DNA of 35,044 bases from Fervidobacterium sp. (GCA_003526765.1 DPXZ01000026.1:1-35044); one strand, 5' to 3'. Positions 26,526 through 34,623 are shown, counted from the first letter of the stretch. Notes: generated by a model from the sequence alone, not told the origin. Made by a program: numbers and translations.

Positions 26526-26861
26526 ATGTACACATTCACGGAACAATTTGGGGTTGTCATTGTATCATTGGATGGTGACATCACAATGCAAAATGCAACG
26601 GCACTTAGAAATTGGGTTATTGATAACCTGATCAAAAAAGGTAAGACTAAAATAGTCTTCGATTTCACAAGAGTTAGCAACGTCGATAGCTTTGGACTCG
26701 GAACGTTTGTGAGTCTGCACAAGAGTGCCATAACAGCTGGCGGGAGTATTGCCCTTGCGAATGTAAACGAGAACATCAAGAAGCTTTTGAACATGACTGC
26801 ACTCGATAGAGTTTTCAAGTCGTATGCTACTATAGCTGAAGCCGCAAATAGTTTGAAGTGA
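26526..26861 (+). CDS. STAS-domain anti-sigma factor antagonist, copy 2
   Basis: The 111-aa protein is a second SpoIIAA-like STAS domain. Its acceptor Ser is S55 in NVDSFGLGTFVSLH, and it shares NENIKKLLNMTALDRV with copy 1. An AGGGAGGGG site precedes ATG 26526. The acceptor context differs (DSFGLG versus DSTGLG), so the two may be read by different kinases or phosphatases. rpiB follows after ten bases. Confidence 0.9.
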   Translation: MYTFTEQFGVVIVSLDGDITMQNATALRNWVIDNLIKKGKTKIVFDFTRVSNVDSFGLGTFVSLHKSAITAGGSIALANVNENIKKLLNMTALDRVFKSYATIAEAANSLK

Positions 26862-26871
26862 GTGATCTAAA

Positions 26872-27309
26872 TTGAAGATAGCGATCGGTAGTGACCACGC
26901 TGCTTTTGAGATGAAAGAAAAGATCGTAGAGTACCTCCGTAAAAAGAATATCGAAGTGATCGATTGCGGTACACACTCAATAGAGAGTGTGGATTATCCC
27001 GACTATGCAAAGAAGGTTTCGAAGAAAGTTGTGGATAAAGAATGTGACTTCGGTATCTTGCTGTGTGGAACTGGTATTGGTATGTCGATAGCGGCCAACA
27101 AGATAAGGGGAATCAGAGCGGCACTCTGCATGTTTCCTGATATGGCATTATACGCACGAAAGCATAATAATGCGAATGTACTTGTGTTAGCAGGAAGACT
27201 GACCGGCATAGAATTAGCAAAATGGATAGTTGATGCATTCTTGAGCACAGACTTTGAAGGCGGAAGACACGAACGAAGAGTGAGAAAAATTGAAGAATTA
27301 GAGGAATGA
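26872..27309 (+). CDS. rpiB: Ribose-5-phosphate isomerase B
   Basis: The 145-aa enzyme interconverts ribose 5-phosphate and ribulose 5-phosphate. IGSDHAAFEMKE holds the substrate-binding Asp-His, and LLCGTGIGMSIAANK holds catalytic C65. The segment ARKHNNANVLVLAGR completes the active site. The start is TTG 26872 with a weak GAGTGA upstream. Its stop overlaps the next start as ATGA. Confidence 0.95.
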   Translation: MKIAIGSDHAAFEMKEKIVEYLRKKNIEVIDCGTHSIESVDYPDYAKKVSKKVVDKECDFGILLCGTGIGMSIAANKIRGIRAALCMFPDMALYARKHNNANVLVLAGRLTGIELAKWIVDAFLSTDFEGGRHERRVRKIEELEE

Positions 27310-28301
27310 TAGAAGTGTCTAATAGTGATTTATTTATATGCTCGGATTTGAATGAAGATTTCATACCAACCAAAGAAATAGACAACGGACGATTCGTCAG
27401 AAATCCAGAAAGGCCGCTCAGGCTGAAGTACGTTCACAACTACATGACCAAAAGATTTGAAAGCATTTCTCCTGAAAAGTTCTCAGAGGAGTGGATATTA
27501 AAAGTCCACAACGAGAAGTACTACGAGTATATAAAAAGAAAATCAGCAGAAGTTGAAGGAGAATATATACCCGAAGTCTTTTTCGTTGATCCAATATTTG
27601 ACACAGGAACGCCAATCTTGAGATCTTCTTACGATGCTGCGGTCAAAGCAGTAAATGCTGTTTTGACTTCAGTGAGTTATGTCTTAGAGAACAAAAGACC
27701 AGTTTATTCGATAAGTAGGCCACCTGGTCACCATGCGATGCGTAACTATGGTGGTGGTTATTGTTATTTCAACAATGTGGCGATAGCTGCGAGGTATTTA
27801 AACAGCAAAGGATTGAGAGTTGCCATACTCGATATAGACTTTCATCATGGTAATGGCACGCAAGATATTTTTTACGATGATCCATCCGTATTGTACGTGT
27901 CCATCCATGGAGATCCAAGAAAATTTTTCCCGTGGTACAGTGGTTACGAAGACGAGATTGGCACAGGTAAAGCAGAAGGTACCAATCTGAACATACCGTT
28001 ACCCGGTGGAAGCGATAAGAGAATCTACATTGAAGCACTCAACAAGGCCATTGGAAAGATTCTTAGTTACGGGCCTGATTTTCTCATTGTTTCTTTTGGT
28101 ACGGACACGCATATAGAAGACCCAGTCGGTAAGTTTTCTCTCCTTTCGGAAGATTATCGGGATATTGGAAGTTTAATCTCCGCAACACTTTGTGAGAAGA
28201 TAACGATGATATGCATTGTTCAAGAGGGAGGATACAATCCGCGAGCAAACTTGTCCGCTGCGAGAAATTTTTTCGATGGTTTTCTGGGCGTTAGAAGTTA
28301 G
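27306..28301 (+). CDS. Histone-deacetylase-family amidohydrolase (acetylpolyamine amidohydrolase-like)
   Basis: The 331-aa zinc hydrolase belongs to the arginase/deacetylase fold. The active site shows the His pair (RPPGHHAMRNYGGGY), zinc ligands in LDIDFHHGNG, the later ligand in FGTDTHIEDPVG (compare GFDAHxxDP) and the final GGY (QEGGYNPRA). Bacterial members deacetylate polyamines, acetoin-related proteins or acetyl-lysine; the substrate here is unknown. It overlaps rpiB by ATGA. No acetyltransferase lies nearby to hint at a partner. Confidence 0.9.
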   Translation: MIEVSNSDLFICSDLNEDFIPTKEIDNGRFVRNPERPLRLKYVHNYMTKRFESISPEKFSEEWILKVHNEKYYEYIKRKSAEVEGEYIPEVFFVDPIFDTGTPILRSSYDAAVKAVNAVLTSVSYVLENKRPVYSISRPPGHHAMRNYGGGYCYFNNVAIAARYLNSKGLRVAILDIDFHHGNGTQDIFYDDPSVLYVSIHGDPRKFFPWYSGYEDEIGTGKAEGTNLNIPLPGGSDKRIYIEALNKAIGKILSYGPDFLIVSFGTDTHIEDPVGKFSLLSEDYRDIGSLISATLCEKITMICIVQEGGYNPRANLSAARNFFDGFLGVRS

Positions 28302-28375
28302 GTACATACATGTGCCAAACACATAAGTCACGCATTAATCATGTAATATTAAAGATGCATGGGAGGTAGTGCAAA

Positions 28376-28819
28376 GTGGCACTCAAAGAGAAGATTTTGA
28401 ACGATATGAAAGAAGCAATGAAAAACAAAGACGAACTGAGATTGAGAGTCTTGAGGTCCGTAAAGTCGGCCATCGGTTATTTTGAAGTAGAGGGCGAGAA
28501 AAAGATAGCAACGGATGAGGATATTCAAAAGCTCATCTTGAAAGAAATGAAAAAGAGACAAGAATCTGTGGAAGCATATAGAAATGCGGGAAGAGAAGAC
28601 CTGGCAAAGGCCGAAGAAGAAGAACTGACAATACTCCAAGAGTATGCACCAAAGATGCTCTCTCGTGAGGACATTCAGAAAATCGTCGCAGAGATAATAG
28701 AGCAAATGCATGCAACGCAGAAAGATTTTGGAAAGGTGATGAAAGAAACAATGGCCCGTGTCAAAGGTGCGGCAGATGGGAAGTTGGTAAATGATGTTGT
28801 CAAGGAGATGTTGAGTTGA
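28376..28819 (+). CDS. YqeY/GatB-like protein
   Basis: The 147-aa protein matches the YqeY family, related to the C-terminal tRNA-binding domain of GatB. The opening SLKEKILNDMKEAMKNKD-type helix (here ALKEKILNDM), the LRVLRSVKSAI helix and the ending FGKVMKETMARVKGAADGKLV are characteristic. The start is GTG 28376 after GGGAGG. Its biological role is not settled in any organism I know. It overlaps the radical SAM gene as TTGA. Confidence 0.92.
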   Translation: MALKEKILNDMKEAMKNKDELRLRVLRSVKSAIGYFEVEGEKKIATDEDIQKLILKEMKKRQESVEAYRNAGREDLAKAEEEELTILQEYAPKMLSREDIQKIVAEIIEQMHATQKDFGKVMKETMARVKGAADGKLVNDVVKEMLS

Positions 28820-29799
28820 ACAGAAGGGGTAAAAGAAAGATATACCCAATTTTTCTCCCAAATGCAGGATGTAAGACAAGGTGCGTATTTTGCAATCAGA
28901 TTATAATGACAGGTGAAACAATTCCAAACATTGCTGAACTCGAAAGTATAGACTTTTCAAACGTAGATGAAATCGCATTTTATGGTGGTACTTTCACGGG
29001 GCTGAATAAGGATGCAATGAAACGCTTGCTCATGATATCACCGGATATTCCAAAACGTATATCGACAAGACCTGACTCAATTGATGAAGAGACTATAGCA
29101 TTGCTCAAAGATTGGAATGTTCAAGTTATTGAACTTGGAATAGAGAGCTTAGATGATGGAGTTCTTGAATGCTCCAAGAGGGGATACAAGGCGGAAGAGG
29201 CTTTAAAGACGATAGAGCATCTTAAAGACGAATTTGAGATAATAGCGCATCTGATGATTGGTTTACCAAACGATACACGGCAAAAGGACATAAGGACCGT
29301 ACAACTTTTGCTTGATAGTGGGATACGTGTTTTTAGGATTCATCCTACGTTGGTTTTTAAAAACACTGAACTGGAAGACATGTACAGAGACGGTTTGTAC
29401 ACTCCATTGAACTTAGTTGATGCTATTGATACAGTTGCCGAGATGGTGGCTTTAATAGAATGCAACAATGGTCAAGTGACTAGATTAGGTTATCATGTCC
29501 CTCAATCCCAGATGGAGTATTTAATTGCGGGACCATACCATGACGCATTTGGCGATGTGGTGAGGAGCACGTTGATTAGGAAGATAATAGAAGAATTGCA
29601 CATAAAGAAAGTTACATATTCTACTAAATATAAGCCTTGGTTCTATGCTCACGGGAACGCTGGGCTCCTAGTAGAACGGCAAGAAATCGAAGATGTTGAC
29701 AATAGTGACGTCTTGCTCTTCGATGAGTTGAGTTATGCACAATCTCTTGAGCTTTTAATAAATCGTTTGGAGAGGAATCCTCGAATTGAGGTGATATGA
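28816..29799 (+). CDS. Radical SAM protein related to the Elp3-like clostridial family
   Basis: The 327-aa protein binds a 4Fe-4S cluster through C19, C23 and C26 (CKTRCVFC). The preceding IYPIFLPNAG and following NQIIMTGE match the Firmicutes/Thermotogae family often labelled elongator protein 3-like. The second radical SAM landmark AFYGGTFTGL follows. The acetyltransferase domain of true Elp3 is missing. The start is TTG 28816, overlapping the previous stop. The target, perhaps tRNA or a cofactor, is unknown. Confidence 0.85.
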   Translation: MNRRGKRKIYPIFLPNAGCKTRCVFCNQIIMTGETIPNIAELESIDFSNVDEIAFYGGTFTGLNKDAMKRLLMISPDIPKRISTRPDSIDEETIALLKDWNVQVIELGIESLDDGVLECSKRGYKAEEALKTIEHLKDEFEIIAHLMIGLPNDTRQKDIRTVQLLLDSGIRVFRIHPTLVFKNTELEDMYRDGLYTPLNLVDAIDTVAEMVALIECNNGQVTRLGYHVPQSQMEYLIAGPYHDAFGDVVRSTLIRKIIEELHIKKVTYSTKYKPWFYAHGNAGLLVERQEIEDVDNSDVLLFDELSYAQSLELLINRLERNPRIEVI

Positions 29800-30452
29800 T
29801 GCGAGAAACAATATTTTGGGTGATATTTTCTACGGTGGCTGTTGCTTTGCTATTCACTCAAGTTTTATCTACCAGCATTTCAAAACCAAGTATACAGCCA
29901 CCGGAGGAGATAAAGCAAATGCTTCCAGACGTCAGCAAATTGGACAAAAATGCATCCTTGGTTTATGAAAATTACGTGCTGACGAAGAGATTAGAACAAC
30001 TATCGAACGAAAAAAAGATCATCTATGGACTAGGGGATTACACTGGTCCTCAGTTCAGCATTTCCGTTGTAAAAGAAGGGGCAAAACAAAACGCACTCCA
30101 AGAAATAATGGATCTCTTGGAGCAAACTAAGCTGAATATAAAGGCAAAAATCACCAAAGAACAATCTGATAAGTACTCTCAAACGATCGATGATATATTT
30201 GCAGCGATCTACCAACAATTATCATCATCGGAAGGCACATTGGTGAACACATACAAGATATGGCAAAAAAACAATGGAGAGCTCATGACATATTACATGC
30301 TTATATTATTTGACGATGAATATGCGATGATACTCGTTCAAAATCTTTTCTTCGATACCTTAGCGGCGATGAAAGCAGATGGGTTAGACTTTGAAAGTTT
30401 ATGGACAAGTGCTTTTACCGAACCTCTTCAAAAGCAAGATATACAAAAGTAG
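29796..30452 (+). CDS. Unknown membrane-anchored or exported protein
   Basis: I do not recognise a family. The 218-aa product begins with one hydrophobic helix (ETIFWVIFSTVAVALLFTQVL) that could be an anchor or signal peptide. A soluble helical region follows, with stretches such as QNALQEIMDLLEQTKLNIKAK. The ATG at 29796 overlaps the radical SAM stop; ATG 29799 has better spacing from GAGGTG and may be the true start. It is the last gene of the block, and no terminator is evident after it. Confidence 0.7.
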   Translation: MMRETIFWVIFSTVAVALLFTQVLSTSISKPSIQPPEEIKQMLPDVSKLDKNASLVYENYVLTKRLEQLSNEKKIIYGLGDYTGPQFSISVVKEGAKQNALQEIMDLLEQTKLNIKAKITKEQSDKYSQTIDDIFAAIYQQLSSSEGTLVNTYKIWQKNNGELMTYYMLILFDDEYAMILVQNLFFDTLAAMKADGLDFESLWTSAFTEPLQKQDIQK

Positions 30453-30482
30453 TTTTAGTCAATGGAATGAAGTGAAATAAAA

Positions 30483-30571
30483 TGGCGGAGGCGGTGGGAC
30501 TCGAACCCACAAGGACCGTAAGGTCCACCGATTTTCGAGACCGGCTCCTTAGCCTGTTCGGACACGCCTCC
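30483..30571 (-). tRNA. tRNA-Ser(CGA)
   Basis: Read on the - strand, GGAGGCG pairs perfectly with CGCCTCC. The anticodon stem CCGGT/ATCGG holds the loop CTCGAAA, giving anticodon CGA. A long variable arm (GGACC TTAC GGTCC) marks a type II tRNA, and the T arm is GTGGG TTCGAGT CCCAC. Discriminator G and a genome-encoded CCA follow (30483-30485). It decodes UCG. It faces the incoming operon from the left. Confidence 0.95.
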
Positions 30572-30586
30572 GTCCAGCAAGTATAA

Positions 30587-30614
30587 ATTATACCATAGTA
30601 ACCACATTTTTCAA
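30587..30614 (-). promoter_or_regulatory. Promoter of tRNA-Ser
   Basis: On the - strand, TTGAAA (30609-30614) and TATAAT (30587-30592) are separated by 16 bases. This is close to the sigma-A consensus and starts transcription just before the tRNA. Confidence 0.8.
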
Positions 30615-30633
30615 TCTTAAATTATCTTTGAGC

Positions 30634-30666
30634 TTTAAGAACATTTTAAGAATTCTCGCTTAGAAT
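30634..30666 (+). promoter_or_regulatory. Direct-repeat box plus -10 for the two-component operon
   Basis: TTTAAGAA occurs at 30634-30641 and again at 30645-30652, an 11-bp period. Eight bases later TAGAAT (30661-30666) can serve as a -10. No -35 hexamer is seen. OmpR/PhoB-type regulators commonly bind tandem half sites at this spacing in place of a -35, so autoactivation by the adjacent regulator is an attractive inference. Confidence 0.45.
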
Positions 30667-30707
30667 AGTCTTGACAATGAGAAAGTACAAAGAGTGGGTG
30701 ACAAAGG

Positions 30708-31412
30708 ATGGACAAGGACAAAGAAAACAAATTTGCCAAGATTATGATTGTAGAAGACGATAGAAAGATTAGAAGATTGTTAGAAATCGAAGTCGAACAT
30801 GCGGGATACGATGTTGTCTCTTACGAAAATGGAACGGATGCGATTGAAAATTTTAGAGAAGATGCCCCCGACCTAATCATATTAGATATAATGCTTCCAG
30901 ACATGGATGGCTATGAAGTTGCCACACAGGTTAGAAAACTCAGCCCCGATGTTATAATCCTCATGCTGACTGCCCTTGGAATGAAAAAAGACAAATTGAC
31001 AGGGTTTGATTCCGGTGCAGATGATTACATGACAAAGCCATTCGACAACGAAGAATTGCTTGCACGTATAAAAGCACTTCTGAGAAGAAAACATTTGAGC
31101 ATCTCTACACCAGTCATTCTTGGTCCATTGGAGATATACGAAGAGCAAAGAAGGATACTCTACAATGGTGAGGAAGTTGATTTGAGTAAAACTGAATTTG
31201 AACTGCTACTGTATTTAGTAAAGAATAAGCAAAGAGTGGTAAGTAAGGAAGAGATATTAAATGCTGTTTGGGGAATAGATTACTACGGCTCTGACAATAC
31301 CGTCGAAGTTTACATAAACTACATCCGAAAAAAGCTCTCCCCTGATTTGATAAAAACAATTCGTGGAGTTGGATACAAAATAGCTGGTGACAAACTTGAA
31401 GCTGGCAACTAA
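30708..31412 (+). CDS. OmpR/PhoB-family response regulator
   Basis: The 234-aa cytoplasmic regulator has a receiver domain (acidic pair VEDDRK, phospho-acceptor D60 in LIILDIMLPDMDGYE, Thr in MLTALG, Lys in TKPFDNEELLARI) and a C-terminal winged helix (LSKTEFELLLYLVKN ... VEVYINYIRKKL ... IRGVGYKI). GGGTGA precedes ATG 30708. The kinase gene overlaps its end, so they form a cognate pair. The signal is unknown. Confidence 0.95.
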   Translation: MDKDKENKFAKIMIVEDDRKIRRLLEIEVEHAGYDVVSYENGTDAIENFREDAPDLIILDIMLPDMDGYEVATQVRKLSPDVIILMLTALGMKKDKLTGFDSGADDYMTKPFDNEELLARIKALLRRKHLSISTPVILGPLEIYEEQRRILYNGEEVDLSKTEFELLLYLVKNKQRVVSKEEILNAVWGIDYYGSDNTVEVYINYIRKKLSPDLIKTIRGVGYKIAGDKLEAGN

Positions 31413-32634
31413 GCTATCGCTATTCAACACCATAGCAGCAATTGTCATCGTAGCTGTTCTGCTCTTTTTGATATACAATTTCTTCGCAGTGTCTGTTATG
31501 AAGAGCATTACAAACGAATTCGTCAATGCAGACAAGTTTGTTACAATAATTCAGACCCCATTTGGCACACAGTACATCGTTAGAAAATGGGACATGTATG
31601 TCGCATCTAGTGATGAGAAGGCAGTCATAAATGATCCCTATGGAATAGGATACGTTGATGCACAAGGTATTAAAGAAATCTCTGACAGGTATTTTTATTT
31701 CGTCAAATTGCAACCGATTATCTTTGGAAGGGACGTAACTCCTTCGATTCTGTTCATAAGTATGTTGAGAAGAATATTCATATTTGCCATAATTATCCTA
31801 GCTGCTTCAGTGTTTTTTGCAAACTATTACATCTCTAAACGCAGCGTTAGAGACATGAAAGAGTTTGTAAATCAGATCGAAACACTTGGTGGAAAAGACG
31901 TGTCTTTCAGAGTTGCCATAAAACCCAAGAGTGTAGAAGTGGCTGAACTAGTTTCCAAATTCAATGATCTTATGGAGCGAATAGAAGCTGCATATAAGTC
32001 ACAAGAATCATTTGTCTCTGCAGTCTCGCATGAATTGCGGACGCCAGTTGCAAGCTTGATGGGTTACGTTAACATGTTGAGAAGATGGGGACTTAAAGAT
32101 GAAGAAATACTAAATGAGTCGATAAATGCAATAGAGGAGAGTAGTAAAGAGATAAAGGAAATTATCGAAAACATGCTTCTCATAGCCAAAGTGGAAACAT
32201 TGACTAGGGAACCCATAGATTTGTTTGAGTTTACAGATGAGATCGTAAGGCAAAGATTCAAAGGTAAGGAGATCTCAATCGAAGGGCAAGGCGTAGCAGA
32301 ATCTAACAAAGAAGGCCTTGGCATAATAATCTCAATACTTCTCAGTAATGCATTTACCCATGGTCAACCACCTGTTGAGATCAAGATTTCGAACGATAGA
32401 ATAGATGTGATAAACCATGGTCCGAAGATACCAGAAGAAGATTTGCAGAAGATATTCGACAGATTCTACAAGGGTAAAGACTCACAGGGAACTGGTTTAG
32501 GGCTTTACATAGCTAGTGAGATATCGAAGAAGATTGGAATGGAAATAAAGGTTGACAGCAACGATGAAAGAACGATCTTTTCAATTGTGAGTTGCAAAAG
32601 TGCTAAAGAAATTCCAGAAAAAAGCGATAAGTAA
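31396..32634 (+). CDS. Membrane sensor histidine kinase
   Basis: The kinase (412 aa from TTG 31396) has a first membrane helix (LFNTIAAIVIVAVLLFLIYNFF), an extracytoplasmic sensor region of about 85 residues and a second helix (IFIFAIIILAASVFF). A HAMP-like linker follows, then the HisKA domain with H212 in AVSHELRTPVASLMGY, then the HATPase (ILLSNAFTHG, DRFYKGKDSQGTGLGLYIA). TTG 31396 is preferred over GTG 31387 because GGTGA lies five bases before it. It overlaps the response regulator gene by 17 bases, favouring coupled translation. Its sensor domain matches nothing I can name. Confidence 0.93.
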   Translation: MKLATKLSLFNTIAAIVIVAVLLFLIYNFFAVSVMKSITNEFVNADKFVTIIQTPFGTQYIVRKWDMYVASSDEKAVINDPYGIGYVDAQGIKEISDRYFYFVKLQPIIFGRDVTPSILFISMLRRIFIFAIIILAASVFFANYYISKRSVRDMKEFVNQIETLGGKDVSFRVAIKPKSVEVAELVSKFNDLMERIEAAYKSQESFVSAVSHELRTPVASLMGYVNMLRRWGLKDEEILNESINAIEESSKEIKEIIENMLLIAKVETLTREPIDLFEFTDEIVRQRFKGKEISIEGQGVAESNKEGLGIIISILLSNAFTHGQPPVEIKISNDRIDVINHGPKIPEEDLQKIFDRFYKGKDSQGTGLGLYIASEISKKIGMEIKVDSNDERTIFSIVSCKSAKEIPEKSDK

Positions 32635-32655
32635 ACGATATAGGAGGTGGTGCCG

Positions 32656-32889
32656 ATGAGAATTGAAGGTACCAGTGCACCGAATTTTGCAATATTCACA
32701 GCTCCCGTTCAAAATCGTAGTACATCCTCTGCTTCAGGCGCTCAAGCTGAAGCTCAGGTACAAAAAGCTCAAGATGCGATGATGAGAACACTCGAGTTTG
32801 CGTTTTACAAGCAGCAAGATATGAACATGAAGCTAGTGCGTGTTGTCGGGGAACTTTACCAAGGCAAGAACTTAGATTCCATCGCATAG
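32656..32889 (+). CDS. Small unknown protein after the kinase gene
   Basis: The 77-aa product begins MRIEGTSAPNFAIFTAPVQN, then has an Ala/Gln/Ser-rich stretch and a helical end (QDMNMKLVRVVGELYQGKNL). There is no signal peptide. GGAGGTG gives a strong ribosome site for ATG 32656. The shape recalls small putative motility proteins of the YjfB type, but the match is too weak to name it. It lies 21 bases after the kinase gene and just before a terminator, so it probably shares that transcript. Confidence 0.65.
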   Translation: MRIEGTSAPNFAIFTAPVQNRSTSSASGAQAEAQVQKAQDAMMRTLEFAFYKQQDMNMKLVRVVGELYQGKNLDSIA

Positions 32890-32913
32890 TTTTGAAAAAT
32901 TCCATGCTAACCA

Positions 32914-32950
32914 AAAATCAGGTGCGGATTGATTGTCCGCACCTGATTTT
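32914..32950. terminator. Strong bidirectional terminator
   Basis: A perfect 15-bp stem, with left arm AAAATCAGGTGCGGA and right arm TCCGCACCTGATTTT, surrounds the loop TTGATTG. It separates the convergent two-component operon and the GTPase gene. Confidence 0.93.
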
Positions 32951-32977
32951 ATTTAATTGAATTAGAATATAATTAGA

Positions 32978-34318
32978 TTATTTCAGTAAGCCTTTCTTTG
33001 CAAGGAAGTCTTTTAGTATTTCTTCAAAAGTTGGTTCGCCTATTTCTTGTAGTTCGTATCTGACTCTTACGGCAGGTTTGTTTATCTTCATAACTCTTCT
33101 CAAATCAATTGGTGTACCGATTACAACAACATCGGCATCTGAATTGTTTATCGTCTCTTCAAGTTCTCTAATCTGCTTATCGCCGTATCCCATTGCTGGA
33201 AGTATGACATCAAGGTGGTTATACTTGTTGTACGTTGAGACGATAGAACCAACTGCAAATGGCCTTGGGTCGATTAATTCTTTTGCACCGTATTTCTTTG
33301 CTGCCACGTACCCTGCACCGTATCTCATCTCACCGTGCGTTAGAGTTGGTCCATCTTCCACTACGAGCACTTTCTTTCCTCGTATAATCGATGGATCGTC
33401 AACAAATATCGGTGATGCTGCATCTACAACTATTGCATTTGGATTCCACTTTGCTATGTTCTTTCTCACAGTTTCAATGTCGTCTCTATTTGCAGTTTCT
33501 TCTTTGTTGATGACTATAACATCTGCCATGAGTAAATTTGCCATGCCGGGATAGTACGATACTTCGTGACCAGGTCTGTGCGGGTCAACTACAACTATCT
33601 GCAAGTCAGATTTGTAGAATGGGAAGTCGTTGTTTCCACCATCCCAAAGAATCACATCGGGATTCTCTGCTTCAGCTGATCTCAATATTGCTTCGTAATC
33701 GACACCTGCGTAGATAACGCTCTTTCTGTCGATATGTGGTTCATATTCTTCTCTTTCTTCAATTGTACATTCGTACTTGTCAAGGTCAGAATAATCGGAA
33801 AATCTCTGAACCTTCTGTGCAACTAAATCACCATATGGCATTGGATGTCTAATGGATATGACTTTCATTCCGTATGCCCTAAGAACATCTAACACTCTTC
33901 TTGTAGTCTGACTCTTTCCAGAACCGGTCCTTATAGCACAAATGGAAATAACTGGCTTTGTAGATTCGACCATCGTAGATTTTGGCCCCATCAGTTTGAA
34001 ATCTGCCCCAGTTGCAAGTGCCATTGATGCCCTTTCCATAACATATTGGTGTGGCAAATCACTGTAAGCAAGTACAATTTCATCAGCATTGTACTTCTTG
34101 ACTAATTCTGGCAATTTTGCCTCTTCTTCGATAGGAATACCATTTGGATAAAGTGGACCAGCTAACTCTGCTGGGTATACTCTACCAGCAATATCAGGAA
34201 TCTGTGTGGCGGTGAATGCTACAACTTCGTAATCGGGATTGTTTCTGAAAAACGTGTTGAAATTGTGAAAGTCTCTTCCTGCGGCACCGAGAATGATAAC
34301 TCTCCTTCTCTTTTCCAT
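32978..34318 (-). CDS. Cyclic 2,3-diphosphoglycerate synthetase-like P-loop protein (COG2403 type)
   Basis: The 446-aa cytoplasmic protein carries a P-loop (IRTGSGKSQTTRRVL, GSGKS at 132-136) after an N-terminal Rossmann-like part (RVIILGAAGRDFHNFNTFF). Later landmarks are VILWDGGNNDFPFY, DPHRPGHE and MADVIVINKEE. The family includes the archaeal enzyme that cyclises 2,3-diphosphoglycerate to a thermoprotectant, but many bacterial members are only called predicted GTPases. The frame is open to 34402, but ATG 34318 follows GGAGGTG and matches the family start. A TTGAAG-17-TATAAT promoter lies upstream. It is a single-gene unit. Confidence 0.85.
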   Translation of the reverse strand: MEKRRRVIILGAAGRDFHNFNTFFRNNPDYEVVAFTATQIPDIAGRVYPAELAGPLYPNGIPIEEEAKLPELVKKYNADEIVLAYSDLPHQYVMERASMALATGADFKLMGPKSTMVESTKPVISICAIRTGSGKSQTTRRVLDVLRAYGMKVISIRHPMPYGDLVAQKVQRFSDYSDLDKYECTIEEREEYEPHIDRKSVIYAGVDYEAILRSAEAENPDVILWDGGNNDFPFYKSDLQIVVVDPHRPGHEVSYYPGMANLLMADVIVINKEETANRDDIETVRKNIAKWNPNAIVVDAASPIFVDDPSIIRGKKVLVVEDGPTLTHGEMRYGAGYVAAKKYGAKELIDPRPFAVGSIVSTYNKYNHLDVILPAMGYGDKQIRELEETINNSDADVVVIGTPIDLRRVMKINKPAVRVRYELQEIGEPTFEEILKDFLAKKGLLK

Positions 34319-34407
34319 CTTCTTACACCTCCAGTGTACTTGAGTACGATATGATAAAATTCTCAAAAATATAAATTCTACTTGTGCAGTCCTTGAACTC
34401 AATTTAC

Positions 34408-34436
34408 ATTATACAATACACTTCTCCAATCTTCAA
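34408..34436 (-). promoter_or_regulatory. Promoter of the GTPase gene
   Basis: On the - strand, TTGAAG (34431-34436) and TATAAT (34408-34413) are separated by exactly 17 bases. A leader of about 80 bases follows before ATG 34318. Confidence 0.75.
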
Positions 34437-34595
34437 CGATGAGTATTCAAAATTATCGATGAAAACAAGTTCATCATCGCTGCTTGCTTCAGTATGCTAA
34501 GTTATACGTAAGTATGTTTGAGTATATTTCTACACGTGACGATTTCAATCCATTTTTTCCTGATTATACTCCGTGGAAACTATTCCAAATCGATG

Positions 34596-34623
34596 TTCAC
34601 TTTGTCAAAAGTTGTAGTATAAT
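34596..34623 (+). promoter_or_regulatory. Promoter of the malE-like gene
   Basis: TATAAT at 34618-34623 is an exact -10. TTCACT at 34596-34601 is a four-of-six -35 at 16-base spacing. The leader is about 80 bases. Confidence 0.6.

Noticed and set aside
28302-28375. Hairpin GGTACAT-AC-ATGTGCC before the yqeY-like gene
   Set aside because: It needs a G-U pair and a two-base loop and lacks a T-run, so it is probably chance.
34318-34402. N-terminal extension of 28 residues on the diphosphoglycerate-synthetase-like gene
   Set aside because: ATG 34318 follows GGAGGTG, and the promoter -10 at 34408-34413 would place the longer start at or before the transcript start.
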